64,000 nucleotides of DNA from Nitrogeniibacter aestuarii (GCF_017309585.1 NZ_CP071321.1:2976001-3040000); one strand, 5' to 3'. Shown: positions 51,944 to 61,591, numbered from the stretch's first letter. Numbers and translations: made by a program. The notes: generated by a model not told the origin, from the letters alone.

Positions 51944-52599
51944 AACAACTGGTGCTGGACGTGCGGCTCGACGCGCCGCCACGCCTGGACAATTATTTTG
52001 CCGGCGACAATCAGGCGCTGGTCGCGGCACTGGCCGACCAGGCACGTGGTGTCATCAGCGATCACATCTATGTGTGGAGCGCCCCGTCCATGGGCCGCAC
52101 GCATCTGCTGCGCGCCGCCACCGCGGCGGCCAGCGACGGCGCCTATCTGACACCCGACCAGGTCATCGAGCCGCTGCCCGGACATGCACTGCTTGCCATC
52201 GACGATGTCGATTCGCTGAGCGACGCGGCGAGCATTGCCGTGTTCAACGCATTCAACCGTTCGCGCGAGCAGGGTCAGACCTTGCTGCTGGCGGGCAACG
52301 CCCCCCCACGTGAGCTGGCGCTGCGCGAAGACCTGCGCACCCGCATCGGACAGTGCCTGGTCTTCGAGATCCAGCCCCTGACCGACACGGCGCGATCAGC
52401 TATTCTCAGCAGCATGGCGGCTCAGCGCGGTCTGCGCCTCGATGGCGATGTGGTGGCCTATCTCATGCGCTATGGCCGCCGCGACATGCCGGCCCTGGTC
52501 AGCACGCTCGACGCGCTCGATCGCGCCTCGCTGGAACGCAAACGCGCCATCACCCTGCCCCTGTTGCGCGACCTGATGCGCGACGGGCTGACTCTTTAA
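51940..52599 (+). CDS. hda: DnaA regulatory inactivator Hda
   Basis: 219 residues. A DnaA-like AAA+ domain without the DNA-binding end: W-S-A-P-S-M-G-R-T-H-L-L at the Walker A site (Arg replaces Lys), L-L-A-I-D-D-V-D-S-L Walker B, and L-R-T-R-I-G sensor-like motif. With the sliding clamp it promotes hydrolysis of DnaA-bound ATP, limiting initiation of replication. Followed by the HAD gene and pcnB, the betaproteobacterial order. Confidence 0.88.
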   Translation: MKQLVLDVRLDAPPRLDNYFAGDNQALVAALADQARGVISDHIYVWSAPSMGRTHLLRAATAAASDGAYLTPDQVIEPLPGHALLAIDDVDSLSDAASIAVFNAFNRSREQGQTLLLAGNAPPRELALREDLRTRIGQCLVFEIQPLTDTARSAILSSMAAQRGLRLDGDVVAYLMRYGRRDMPALVSTLDALDRASLERKRAITLPLLRDLMRDGLTL

Positions 52600-52614
52600 G
52601 CTTCGGAACCGATC

Positions 52615-53280
52615 ATGGAACTCGTTCTCTTTGACCTCGACAACACCTTGCTGGCTGGCGACTCGGACTTTTCCTGGGCGCAGTTCCTGATCGGCAAGGG
52701 CGTGCTCGACCGCGAGGTGTATGAAGCGCGCAACCTGCAGTTCTACGACCAGTACAAGGCCGGCACGCTGGACATCTTCGAGTTTCTCGACTTTCAGCTC
52801 GCGCCGCTGGCCCGCCACGATCGCGCCCAGCTCGACCGCTGGCATGAAGAGTTCATGGACACCTTCATCCGCCCGATGATCACCACTGCCGCGCGCGCGC
52901 TGGTGGACCAGCATCGTGCCGACGACACCCTGCTGGCCGTGGTCACCGCCACCAACAGCTTCGTGACCGGCCCGATCGTGCGCGAATTCGGCATCCCGAA
53001 CCTGGTGGCCACCATTCCGGCCCAGATGGATGGCCGCTTCACCGGAAAACCCCGTGGCATGCCCGCGTTCAAGGCCGGCAAGATCGAACGTGTCGAAGCC
53101 TGGCTCGAATCGCTGGGTCTGTACATGGGCAGCTTCGAGCGCACCCATTTCTACAGCGATTCGCACAACGACATCCCGCTCATGGCGCGGGTCAGCCGCC
53201 CGGTTGCCGTCGATCCGGACGACACCCTGCGTGAGCACGCCCGCCTGCACGGATGGGAAGTCATCAGCCTGCACGGCTGA
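52615..53280 (+). CDS. HAD-IB family phosphatase (SerB-like)
   Basis: 221 residues. D-L-D-N-T-L motif at the N-terminus with nucleophile Asp7, then V-T-A-T-N-S, K-A-G-K and F-Y-S-D-S-H-N-D-I-P-L-M, the four HAD motifs of the IB group. Dephosphorylates small metabolites; the exact substrate is unknown. Confidence 0.88.
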   Translation: MELVLFDLDNTLLAGDSDFSWAQFLIGKGVLDREVYEARNLQFYDQYKAGTLDIFEFLDFQLAPLARHDRAQLDRWHEEFMDTFIRPMITTAARALVDQHRADDTLLAVVTATNSFVTGPIVREFGIPNLVATIPAQMDGRFTGKPRGMPAFKAGKIERVEAWLESLGLYMGSFERTHFYSDSHNDIPLMARVSRPVAVDPDDTLREHARLHGWEVISLHG

Positions 53281-53393
53281 AAAATACCCGTGAGAAGACA
53301 ACTCGGCGCCCGCTAACACCCTGCCGGGCATAGGCTTTTGCCCATGCTCTGCGGTATCATCGCGGGCTTGATTCATTCAACGAACACTCATCG

Positions 53394-54752
53394 ATGATCC
53401 GCAAACTGCTGCGCAAGGTCTTTCGGCGCGCTGCACCCGGTGCCAGCGACGGGCCGGCCCTGATTCCGGCCCAGTCCCACGGCATCAACCTCGACGAAGT
53501 TTCCTATGCCGCCAAGAAGGTGTGCACGGTGCTGCAGGAAGGCGGCTACCAGGCCTTCGTGGTCGGCGGCGCTGTTCGCGATCTGCTCGCCAAACAGTTG
53601 CCCAAAGACTTCGATGTGGCCACCAGCGCCACCCCGGAAGAGGTCAAGCGCCTGTTCCGCCGCGCACGCATCATCGGCCGCCGCTTCAAGATCGTTCACG
53701 TGATGATCGGCCAGGAGCTGATCGAGGTCTCCACCTTCCGCGCCATGGTCGAGGCCGACGCGGCCGAAAAGGACGAGCACGGCCGCATCCTGCGCGACAA
53801 CGAGTACGGCTCGCAGGAAGAAGACGCCCTGCGTCGCGACTTCACGGTCAACGCGCTCTACTACGACCCGACCACCCAGAACATCATTGACTACCACCAC
53901 GGTGTGGCCGACCTGCAGCAGAAAACCCTGCGCATGATCGGCGACCCGAAGGTACGCTACCGCGAAGACCCGGTGCGCATGCTGCGGGCCGTGCGTCTGG
54001 GCGCCAAGCTGGGCCTGACCATCGACCCGGCGGCCAGCCGCCCGATTCGCGAGATGGCCGAGCTCATGGACAACGTGCCGGCGGCCCGTCTGTTCGACGA
54101 GATGCTCAAGCTGCTGCTCTCGGGGCATGCAGTCAAGTGCCTGAAGCAACTGCGCGAAGAAGGCCTTCACCATGGCCTGCTGCCCCTGCTCGACGTGATT
54201 CTCGAGCAGCCCATGGGCGAGCGCTTCGTGTGGCTGTCGCTCGAGAACACCGACGAGCGCGTGAGCCAGGGCAAGCCAGTGTCACCGGGCTTCCTCTTCG
54301 CCACCCTGCTGTGGCACGAGGTGCTGGTCACCTGGGAAGCGCGCAAGGCCAAGGACGAGCACGCGCACCCGGCCCTGTTTGCGGCCATGGACGATGTCCT
54401 GGGCACCCAGGGCGAAAAGCTCGCCATCACCCGCCGCATCGCGGGCGACATCAAGGATATCTGGGCCCTGCAGCCGCGCTTTGAAAAGCGATCCGGCAAG
54501 GCCCCCTTCCGCCTGCTGGAGCAACCCCGTTATCGTGCCGGTTGGGACTTCCTGCGCCTGCGCGCCCTGTCCGGCGAGATCGACATGGAGCTGGTCGAAT
54601 GGTGGGAGCAATTCGCCCATGCCGGCGGCAACGAGCGTGAAAGCATGCTTACGGCCCCGGCCGCGGGTGAAGGTCGCAAGCGTCGTCGCCGTCGCAAGCG
54701 TCGCCCCGCAGGCGGCGATGGCGGCAACAGCGGAACGTCCGCAGGCGAATGA
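53394..54752 (+). CDS. pcnB: Poly(A) polymerase I
   Basis: 452 residues. The nucleotidyltransferase head has F-V-V-G-G-A-V-R-D and F-D-V-A-T, then D-A-L-R-R-D-F-T-V-N-A-L-Y-Y, R-Y-R-E-D-P-V-R-M-L-R-A-V-R; the C-terminus is very basic (R-K-R-R-R-R-R-K-R-R). It adds poly(A) tails that speed RNA decay. Overlaps folK as ATGA. Confidence 0.93.
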   Translation: MIRKLLRKVFRRAAPGASDGPALIPAQSHGINLDEVSYAAKKVCTVLQEGGYQAFVVGGAVRDLLAKQLPKDFDVATSATPEEVKRLFRRARIIGRRFKIVHVMIGQELIEVSTFRAMVEADAAEKDEHGRILRDNEYGSQEEDALRRDFTVNALYYDPTTQNIIDYHHGVADLQQKTLRMIGDPKVRYREDPVRMLRAVRLGAKLGLTIDPAASRPIREMAELMDNVPAARLFDEMLKLLLSGHAVKCLKQLREEGLHHGLLPLLDVILEQPMGERFVWLSLENTDERVSQGKPVSPGFLFATLLWHEVLVTWEARKAKDEHAHPALFAAMDDVLGTQGEKLAITRRIAGDIKDIWALQPRFEKRSGKAPFRLLEQPRYRAGWDFLRLRALSGEIDMELVEWWEQFAHAGGNERESMLTAPAAGEGRKRRRRRKRRPAGGDGGNSGTSAGE

Positions 54753-55243
54753 GTCGCGGGGGCACGGCCGTCACGGCCTTTATCGGTCTGGGGGCCAATC
54801 TGGGGGACGCCGTCGCGGCCATGGACGCGGCCTGCTCGGCCCTGGGCGCCCTGCCCGATACCCGCCTTGTCGCCCGCTCCCGCCTCTACCGGAGCGCGCC
54901 TGTGGGTGTCACGGGCCAACCCGACTACATCAATGCCGTGGTGCAGCTGAGCACCTCGCTGAGCGCGCGCGCGATGCTCGAAGCGCTGATGCGCATTGAA
55001 GCCGACAACGGCCGCACGCGTGAATATCACATGGCACCGCGCACACTGGACATGGATTTGCTGCTCCATGGCGACACCGTGGTCAATGAGCCTGAGCTCA
55101 CCGTGCCGCACCCACGCATGCATCAGCGCGCCTTCGTGCTCGCGCCCCTGGCCGAGCTCGCGCCGCAAACGATCATCCCCGGCGTGGGCCGTGTGGCGGA
55201 TCTGCTGCCCACCGTCGCTGACCAAGCCATCTCGCCCCTCTGA
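54749..55243 (+). CDS. folK: HPPK, folate biosynthesis pyrophosphokinase
   Basis: 164 residues. G-L-G-A-N-L-G-D at the N-terminus, R-S-R-L-Y-R-S-A-P-V, Y-I-N-A-V-V, R-T-L-D-M-D-L-L-L and P-H-P-R-M-H-Q-R-A-F-V-L are the HPPK motifs. It transfers pyrophosphate from ATP to 6-hydroxymethyl-dihydropterin. Coupled to pcnB by overlap. Confidence 0.93.
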   Translation: MSRGGTAVTAFIGLGANLGDAVAAMDAACSALGALPDTRLVARSRLYRSAPVGVTGQPDYINAVVQLSTSLSARAMLEALMRIEADNGRTREYHMAPRTLDMDLLLHGDTVVNEPELTVPHPRMHQRAFVLAPLAELAPQTIIPGVGRVADLLPTVADQAISPL

Positions 55244-55314
55244 CATGTTGACCTGACCGGCGCGGGCTGTGATGCTAGCCGTACGGTCAGAAACAGGGCA
55301 AAACCAGAACATCC

Positions 55315-55953
55315 ATGCTCGATAAAGCCAAATACATTGTGGTCGAAGGTCCGATCGGGGCCGGTAAGACATCGCTGGCACGACGCCTTGCAGCACGCCT
55401 CGAGGCCGAGCTGGTGCTCGAGCATCCGGAACTGAACAGCTTTCTGCCACGCTTCTACTCCGACATGGAGCGCTGGGCGCTGCCCACGCAACTCTCGTTC
55501 CTCTACCAGCGGGTCGACCAGCTCAATCATCACCTGGCCAACGACCAGGCCGGGCGCCGGGTGGTCTCGGATTTCATCCTCGACAAGGACCCGCTGTTCG
55601 CCCAGCTCAACCTGGAAGCGGAAGAGTTCAAGCTCTACCAGCGCACCTACGACATGGTGGTGCCTCAACCCACCCCCAAGCCCGATCTCGTCATCTACCT
55701 GCAAGCCAAGCCCGATACGCTGATCGAGCGCATCGGCAAGCGCGGCGTCGAGGCCGAGCGCCACATCACGGCGCACTACCTGGAACGCGTGGCCGAGCGC
55801 TATGCGCAGTTCTTCTACCAATACGAAGCCTCGCCCCTGTTCATCGTCGATGCCGAAGTGCTCAACCCGATCGATCAGGCAGACGATTTCGACCTGCTGC
55901 TCGACCGACTGCGCGCCATGCGCAGTTTCCGCGAGTTTTTCGGCTACGCCTGA
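55315..55953 (+). CDS. Deoxynucleoside kinase
   Basis: 212 residues. P-loop V-E-G-P-I-G-A-G-K-T-S near residue 10, then D-F-I-L-D-K-D-P-L-F and L-V-I-Y-L-Q-A-K-P-D-T-L, a dNK/dGK-type kinase. Such a gene between folK and panB is usual in this group of bacteria. It phosphorylates deoxynucleosides for salvage. Confidence 0.88.
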   Translation: MLDKAKYIVVEGPIGAGKTSLARRLAARLEAELVLEHPELNSFLPRFYSDMERWALPTQLSFLYQRVDQLNHHLANDQAGRRVVSDFILDKDPLFAQLNLEAEEFKLYQRTYDMVVPQPTPKPDLVIYLQAKPDTLIERIGKRGVEAERHITAHYLERVAERYAQFFYQYEASPLFIVDAEVLNPIDQADDFDLLLDRLRAMRSFREFFGYA

Positions 55954-56044
55954 CCGGCACACCACCACACGCTTACATTCGGCTTGAATGTATTGGCCGC
56001 ATGCGGTTTACTGCGCGGCCTGAGGGAGAAAAGGGGAAGCTCGC

Positions 56045-56860
56045 ATGAGTTATCTTCAGGACAACAAACCAATCACGCTCACCACGCTTGGCAAGATGCG
56101 CGCCGAGGGTGAAAAGATCGCCATGCTGACCGGCTACGACGCCAGCTTTGCCGCGCTGCTTGAGCGCTGCGGGGTCGACACCATTCTGATCGGCGACTCG
56201 CTGGGCAACGTACTGCAGGGACAGAAGACGACCCTGCCGGTCACGCTGGAGCACATGAGGTATCACACCGAGTGTGTCGCCCGCGGCTGCAATCGTCCGT
56301 TCATCGTCACCGACATGCCCTTCGGCACGTACCACGAGAGCCCGGAGCAGGCCATGCGCAATGCCGCCACCCTGATGGCGGCCGGCGCACAGATGGTCAA
56401 GCTCGAGGGTGGCGAATTCATGGCCGAGACGATCCGCTTTCTGGTCGAGCGCGGCGTCCCGGTGTGCGCGCATATCGGTCTGACGCCGCAATCGGTCAAT
56501 CAGCTCGGTGGCTACCGGGTGCAGGGCCGTACCGAGGAAGGCGCCGCCCGCCTCAAACTCGACGCCTTGGCGCTCGAGCAGGCCGGCGCTTCCTTGATGG
56601 TCCTGGAGATGGTACCGGCCGACGTGGCCGCCGACATCACCCTGCGATTGTCCTCCATGGCCACTATCGGCATCGGTGCGGGTGCCGGCTGCAACGGGCA
56701 GGTGCTGGTGCTCCACGACCTGATCGGCGTCTTTCCCGGCCACAAGGCCCGCTTCGTCAAGGATTTCATGGCCGAGGCCACGAGCATCGACGAGGCCGTC
56801 AGCAACTACGTCAAGGCCGTCAAGGACGGCAGCTTCCCGGCACCGGAACACTGCTACTGA
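56045..56860 (+). CDS. panB: Ketopantoate hydroxymethyltransferase
   Basis: 271 residues. T-G-Y-D-A-S-F-A, L-I-G-D-S-L-G-N-V-L, D-M-P-F-G-T-Y, V-K-L-E-G-G and A-H-I-G-L-T-P-Q-S are the family motifs. It makes ketopantoate from ketoisovalerate with methylene-THF, the first step to pantothenate. GGGG lies nine bases before the ATG. It is followed by panC 12 bases on. Confidence 0.95.
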   Translation: MSYLQDNKPITLTTLGKMRAEGEKIAMLTGYDASFAALLERCGVDTILIGDSLGNVLQGQKTTLPVTLEHMRYHTECVARGCNRPFIVTDMPFGTYHESPEQAMRNAATLMAAGAQMVKLEGGEFMAETIRFLVERGVPVCAHIGLTPQSVNQLGGYRVQGRTEEGAARLKLDALALEQAGASLMVLEMVPADVAADITLRLSSMATIGIGAGAGCNGQVLVLHDLIGVFPGHKARFVKDFMAEATSIDEAVSNYVKAVKDGSFPAPEHCY

Positions 56861-56872
56861 GCGACAGATCCC

Positions 56873-57700
56873 ATGCAGATTCATACCACCATCGAAAGCC
56901 TGCGCGAGGCACGCCGCGCCGCAGGCCGGGTTGCCTTCGTTCCGACCATGGGCAATCTCCATGAGGGGCACATCACGCTGATGCGCCAGGCCGGCGAGCG
57001 CGCCGATGCGGTCATTGCCAGCATCTTCGTGAACCGTCTCCAGTTCGGCCCCAGCGAGGATTTCGACAAGTACCCACGCACCCTGCAGGCCGACTGCGAA
57101 AAGCTCGAAGCGGCCGGGGTGAAACACCTGTTCGCGCCGGACGAGTCGGTCATGTACCCGAAACGCCAGAACTACCATGTGGAGCCCGATGGCGCCCAGG
57201 TGGCCGTACTGGAAGGCGCCTTCCGCCCAGGGCATTTCCGGGGCGTCGCCACCGTGGTGCTCAAGCTGCTCAACATCGTCCAGCCCGATGCCGCCCTGTT
57301 CGGCAAGAAGGACTACCAGCAACTCATGGTATTGCGGAACATGGTCGAGCAACTGGCCCTGCCCGTCGAGGTGATTCCGGGCGAGACGGTGCGCGCCGAA
57401 GACGGCCTGGCGCTGTCGAGCCGCAATCGCTACCTGAGCGATGCCGAACGGACCGAGGCCATCCGCCTGTACCATTGCCTGCAACGTATCCGCGAGGCCG
57501 TGCGAGGCGGCGAGCGCGACTACGAAAAGCTCGAGCGCGCTGCCATGACCGAACTGGCAACCCATCACTGGCAGCCTGACTACGTGTCGGTGCGTCGGCG
57601 CAAGGATCTGCAGGAGCCGGCCACGCCCGGCGACCCGCTGGTCGTGCTCGGTGCGGCCAAGCTGGGCGCCACCCGGCTGATCGACAACCTGGAAATCTGA
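56873..57700 (+). CDS. panC: Pantothenate synthetase
   Basis: 275 residues. F-V-P-T-M-G-N-L-H-E-G-H, S-I-F-V-N, F-G-K-K-D-Y-Q-Q and L-A-L-S-S-R-N-R-Y-L are the ATP and pantoate sites. It joins pantoate to beta-alanine with ATP. Co-transcribed with panB. No panD is in the window. Confidence 0.95.
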   Translation: MQIHTTIESLREARRAAGRVAFVPTMGNLHEGHITLMRQAGERADAVIASIFVNRLQFGPSEDFDKYPRTLQADCEKLEAAGVKHLFAPDESVMYPKRQNYHVEPDGAQVAVLEGAFRPGHFRGVATVVLKLLNIVQPDAALFGKKDYQQLMVLRNMVEQLALPVEVIPGETVRAEDGLALSSRNRYLSDAERTEAIRLYHCLQRIREAVRGGERDYEKLERAAMTELATHHWQPDYVSVRRRKDLQEPATPGDPLVVLGAAKLGATRLIDNLEI

Positions 57701-57718
57701 CCCGATTGCGCCCAAGAA

Positions 57719-57762
57719 CCCCCGATTTGATCCAGGTCATCATGGGCCGGGTCAATCGGGGG
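57719..57762 (+). other. Long hairpin after panC
   Basis: CCCCCGATT (57719-57727) pairs perfectly with AATCGGGGG (57754-57762); with one bulged base the stem extends by GATCC/GGGTC. There is no T-tract, so it is not a canonical terminator. It lies 38 bases before the DGC-domain start and could be a leader structure. Confidence 0.5.
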
Positions 57763-57799
57763 CAGCATGGTCCGGCATCCTCTCTGGATAGGCCAAACC

Positions 57800-58198
57800 A
57801 TGTATCTGCGTCGCGTGTTTCCCGATCGACCTCTCGTCTATGCCTGCTCCGGTTGTGCCAGCGCAGGCCAGATGGCCAATTTCATGGCGCTCAAGCTCGA
57901 CCGCCTCGGCATTGCCCAGATGGGCTGCCTCAGTGGCGTGGCCGCGGGGCTTCCTCACATGGTCGCCGAAGCCGACTCTGGCCGACCGCTTCTCGTCATC
58001 GATGGCTGCCACCATGGTTGCGCTCGACTGTGCATTGAAAATCAGGGTCTTGCGTGCGATGAACATGTCGTATTGACCCGCCTGGGCGCACGCAAACGCT
58101 TTCACCGCGACTTTCCACTCGAAGAGGCCGAAGGGCTGGCCGAAACCATCGTGAACACCGCCAGCGCCCTCGGCGCAGCCTCGACACCGTCCCGATAA
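57800..58198 (+). CDS. DGC-domain putative zinc-binding protein
   Basis: 132 residues. V-Y-A-C-S-G-C-A-S-A-G-Q-M-A-N is the N-terminal signature, followed by G-C-L-S-G-V-A-A-G and D-G-C-H-H-G-C-A-R-L-C; the many cysteines fit the DGC family of putative zinc-binding proteins. The ATG at 57800 was chosen; an in-frame ATG at 57767 is possible. Function unknown. Confidence 0.75.
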   Translation: MYLRRVFPDRPLVYACSGCASAGQMANFMALKLDRLGIAQMGCLSGVAAGLPHMVAEADSGRPLLVIDGCHHGCARLCIENQGLACDEHVVLTRLGARKRFHRDFPLEEAEGLAETIVNTASALGAASTPSR

Positions 58199-58373
58199 AC
58201 ACCCCCGAGACATCAAAAGACGCGCAACGGGCTTGCGCGAACGGCCGGTTCGTACGAAGCTAAACGCCGTGAACGCACGCATCCATCGAAAATAGCGTGC
58301 TCAACACCTTTCACGCGGTACCGGACCGTCGACGGACGGCCGGCGAAAATTGAACCCCGGAGGGAGACGTTTG

Positions 58374-58817
58374 ATGAGTACCACTGTTCAGCAAGTGATT
58401 GACCAGAAAGGCAGCGGCATTTTCTCAGTCAGCCCGGACGCAACTGTCATGGAAGCGCTCGAGTTGATGGCCAAGAATGACGTCGGTGGCCTTCTTGTGC
58501 TGGAGAACGAAGCCCTGGTCGGCATCTTCACCGAGCGTGACTATGCCCGCAAGGTCGCCATCAAGGGCCTTTCGTCCAAGGACACGCGCGTGGGCGACCT
58601 GATGACCGCCAACGTGAGCACGGTCACGCCGAAGAACACCATCGACGAAGTCATGGGCATGATGACCGCCAACCGCTTCCGCCACGTGCCGGTCGTGTCT
58701 GACGGCAAGCTGATGGGCATCATCACCATCGGTGACGTGGTCAAGGCGGTCATTGCCGAGCACGAGGCCACCATCCAGCAGCTCTCCAGCTACATCGCCG
58801 GAGATATCAGCGCCTGA
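58374..58817 (+). CDS. CBS-domain pair protein
   Basis: 147 residues, two CBS repeats (about 8-65 and 75-135) with V-G-G-L-L-V-L, G-I-F-T-E-R-D-Y-A-R-K-V and F-R-H-V-P-V-V-S-D-G-K-L-M-G-I-I-T-I-G-D. Such pairs sense adenosine nucleotides. GGAGGG precedes the ATG at 58374. A terminator follows. Confidence 0.88.
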   Translation: MSTTVQQVIDQKGSGIFSVSPDATVMEALELMAKNDVGGLLVLENEALVGIFTERDYARKVAIKGLSSKDTRVGDLMTANVSTVTPKNTIDEVMGMMTANRFRHVPVVSDGKLMGIITIGDVVKAVIAEHEATIQQLSSYIAGDISA

Positions 58818-58842
58818 CAGGGACGCCGATCAAGCCGGCACA

Positions 58843-58868
58843 AAGCCCGCCTTACTGGCGGGCTTTTT
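58843..58868 (+). terminator. Terminator after the CBS gene
   Basis: AAGCCCGCC/GGCGGGCTT stem (58843-58851 with 58857-58865), five-base loop, TTTTT tract. Confidence 0.88.
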
Positions 58869-59003
58869 CATGTCTGGCGCGTCAGCATGCGCCATGCACA
58901 CCGACGCCGGACCGGTCGAGCGCCGGCGCCGGAAGACCGCCGGCAAATTCACGCCTGACCGACGCACGCGGCCGCCACGGGGTGGCCTTTGTTCATCCAG
59001 CAC

Positions 59004-60383
59004 TCATGGGGCCTCACGGACCTCCGGCAAACGGACCACCACCCCGAGGCCGCAACCCCCTTCGCGCTTGAGTCCGTCCGTGAATTCCAGTTCGCCCCCG
59101 TGGAGCGACACCACCCGCTGCACGATGGACAAGCCCAGCCCCACGCCCTCGCTCTCACCCTGCGCGCCACTGCCTCGGGCAAAACGCGCGGTCAGCGACT
59201 GGCGCTCGGCTTCGACCATGCCGGGGCCATCGTCGATCACGGCCACCGTCGCCCGGCCCATGACCACCGACACGTTCACCTGAATGTGCCCACCGGCCGG
59301 GGTGTAGCGCATGGCGTTATCCACCAGATTTCGCACCAGTACCTCCAGCCAGACCGGATTGCCGCACACCTTGGTGGAACGGGCATCCAGATCGAGTTCC
59401 TGCTGGCGCGCGAGAATCGCCGGTGCAATCTCGGCGCAAACCTGCTCGGCCACCACGGCCAGATCCACCGGGCTGCACTCCCCCGCCGCCGCTTCGGGCT
59501 GCAGCCGGGCCAGCGTCAGCAGCTGCTCGACCAGATGGGTCATTCGATCGACCGCGGCGCCAACCTGATCGAGCGCACGTCGCCGAGCCTGTTCGTCGGC
59601 GGTCCGGGCGGCCACCTGTGCCTGCACCTTGAGCGCCGCCAGCGGCGTACGGAGTTCATGAGCGGCGTCGGCGGTAAAGCGGCGCTCGTTCTCCATGGCG
59701 TCATGGATGCGCACCAGCAGCCGGTTGATCGCCCCGACCAGAGGCTCGATCTCGCTGGGCAGGCGGGTATCGCGAGCCACGGGCTCAAGCGCATCGGGCG
59801 ACATGTTGCCCACGGTGGTGGCGGTCGCCTGCAGCGGACTGAGCGCCCGCCCCACGGCCCACCACACGCCCAGCGCCATCAAGGGCAAGCCCACGATCAT
59901 GGGCAGCAGCAGGTGCAACGCCAGTTCGGTGGCGACCTCTTCGCGTGCCGAATGATTCTGCCCGACCACCACGAAATACCCGTGCTCTTCCTCGGCATAG
60001 CCGTAGTAGCGCCACAGCGTGCCTTTGCCGTCCTTCTGCTGGGAAAAGCCGGTGTGCGACACCATGGGCTGTCGGGGTGCGTCGGGCGAGCGCAACAGCA
60101 GGCGGATCTTCCCGTCGTCTTTTGACCACACCTGATAGCGCAGTGGCAGGTCATATCGCATCGAGTGCTCGGCCATCTCATGCGCCACATGCTCCACCTC
60201 GCTGAGCGTGGCCAGGGTGACCAGCGTTTCGGCCACCTGGACGAGCTGGGCATCGAACACCTCGTCGGCCTCGTGATGGGCGGTCCGGTAGGCCATGACC
60301 CCGGAGCTGATCCACAGCACACCGACCACCACCACCAGAATGCCGATCAGCCGATGGCGCAAGGAATAGGTCTTGCCCGCCAT
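59004..60383 (-). CDS. QseC-like sensor histidine kinase
   Basis: 459 residues. Membrane helices at about 12-33 and 155-178 flank a periplasmic sensor; the HisKA site is A-H242-E-L-R-T-P-L-A-A-L-K, then N-L-V-D-N-A-M-R-Y-T-P and G-V-G-L-G-L-S-I-V-Q-R. Its ATG overlaps the regulator stop as TGATG. It phosphorylates the regulator encoded just before it. Confidence 0.9.
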   Translation of the reverse strand: MAGKTYSLRHRLIGILVVVVGVLWISSGVMAYRTAHHEADEVFDAQLVQVAETLVTLATLSEVEHVAHEMAEHSMRYDLPLRYQVWSKDDGKIRLLLRSPDAPRQPMVSHTGFSQQKDGKGTLWRYYGYAEEEHGYFVVVGQNHSAREEVATELALHLLLPMIVGLPLMALGVWWAVGRALSPLQATATTVGNMSPDALEPVARDTRLPSEIEPLVGAINRLLVRIHDAMENERRFTADAAHELRTPLAALKVQAQVAARTADEQARRRALDQVGAAVDRMTHLVEQLLTLARLQPEAAAGECSPVDLAVVAEQVCAEIAPAILARQQELDLDARSTKVCGNPVWLEVLVRNLVDNAMRYTPAGGHIQVNVSVVMGRATVAVIDDGPGMVEAERQSLTARFARGSGAQGESEGVGLGLSIVQRVVSLHGGELEFTDGLKREGGCGLGVVVRLPEVREAP

Positions 60384-61045
60384 CAGGCATCGCTCCCGAT
60401 GGTGTAGCCCACGCCGCGCACCGTGCGGATCAGCGTGCTGCCCAGTTTCTTGCGCAGATGATGAATGTGCACTTCGAGGGCATTGCTCTCTACGTCCGAA
60501 TCCCAGCTGTAGAGCTGCTCGTCGAGCTGGCGACGGGTGACCACCCGCCCCTGCTGGCGCATGAGCAGTTCGAGCACGTCGAACTCCTTGCCGGTCAGCA
60601 GCACCGGCACACCCTGGAGGCTGACCGTGCGGGCGGCGGGGTCCAAGGCCACGCCGTCGGCGGTGATCATGGCAGAGGCTTGCCCGCCGGCACGCCGCAG
60701 CAGTGCGCGCAAGCGCGCACCGAGTTCATCCAGATCGAAAGGTTTGACCAGATAATCGTCTGCCCCCAGATCGAGGGCATCGACCTTGTCGCGCACCTGG
60801 TCGCGCGCCGTCAGCACCAGCACCGGGGTGCGATCGCCGGCATTGCGCCGGCGTGTCAGCACCTCGCGACCATCGAGCCCGGGCAGCCCCAGGTCGAGCA
60901 CCACCGCGGCAAATTCACCGGCACTCAAGGCCGCGTCGGCGGACTTGCCGTCCCGCACCCAGTCGACCACGAATCCGGCCTCGCGCAGACCCACACACAG
61001 GCCGTCGCCGAGCATCGGGTCGTCCTCAACCACCAGCAGTCTCAT
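60383..61045 (-). CDS. QseB/PmrA-like response regulator
   Basis: 220 residues. REC domain with phospho-acceptor Asp51 (V-L-D-L-G-L-P-G) and K-P-F, then a winged-helix DNA-binding domain ending H-L-R-K-K-L-G-S and I-R-T-V-R-G-V-G-Y. The gene starts six bases after the diheme cytochrome stop, so it is part of the cytochrome operon. A matching CTTAAG-type box lies upstream of that operon at 62656. Confidence 0.92.
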   Translation of the reverse strand: MRLLVVEDDPMLGDGLCVGLREAGFVVDWVRDGKSADAALSAGEFAAVVLDLGLPGLDGREVLTRRRNAGDRTPVLVLTARDQVRDKVDALDLGADDYLVKPFDLDELGARLRALLRRAGGQASAMITADGVALDPAARTVSLQGVPVLLTGKEFDVLELLMRQQGRVVTRRQLDEQLYSWDSDVESNALEVHIHHLRKKLGSTLIRTVRGVGYTIGSDA

Positions 61046-61051
61046 CGCCCC

Positions 61052-61591
61052 TCACTTGGGAATCTTGATGCGATGTTCATTGAATTCACCCTTGTCGGCC
61101 CCACGGTGACAGGCACCACAGTTGGCCGGCGAACCGACCGCTTCACGCGCCCACACACGCGCGCTGATCTCGTCGTGTTCATGGCGGAACCAGCGGGTTT
61201 CCGTGATGCGCAGTGGCGCCGCATTCCCGGCGCCGTTCGCTCGTTTGTCATCGTCATCATAGCGCCAGCCAATGCCACGCGCACCGGACGCATGGGCCTT
61301 GAGGTAGCTGCGAATACGCTCGCTGGTCTCGGGGGCCAGCTCGGCGTTCTCGCCAAAGTGATCGGCCAGCCCGTCCATGACCCGGTCCCATGAGGCCGCC
61401 GGCAGCAGCCGCGGTGGATAGGGCACATGACAGGCGCCGCACTCGCTCACCCAGGCCTCGTCACGCACGGCGGGCCAGGCCCGCTTTTCCTTGTCTCCCC
61501 CGCTGGCCAATGCACCCGGCCAGCTGAAGCTGATTGCGGTGGCGGCTGTCACCAGGGACACCACCAGAATGCCACGTATCGCCATGTTCAT
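61052..61591 (-). CDS. Diheme cytochrome c (DHC)
   Basis: 179 residues. Signal peptide, then two haem sites, both C-G-A-C-H, one after A-W-V-S-E and one in S-P-A-N. These and the neighbourhood match the DHC partner of SHP, a periplasmic electron donor. GGAGGG before ATG 61591; overlaps the SHP stop by four bases. Confidence 0.85.
   Translation of the reverse strand: MNMAIRGILVVSLVTAATAISFSWPGALASGGDKEKRAWPAVRDEAWVSECGACHVPYPPRLLPAASWDRVMDGLADHFGENAELAPETSERIRSYLKAHASGARGIGWRYDDDDKRANGAGNAAPLRITETRWFRHEHDEISARVWAREAVGSPANCGACHRGADKGEFNEHRIKIPK

Noticed and set aside
57727..57740. FNR-like box TTGAT-CCAG-GTCAT
   Set aside because: Only the left half-site is good; it overlaps one arm of a hairpin, which better explains the conservation of the bases.
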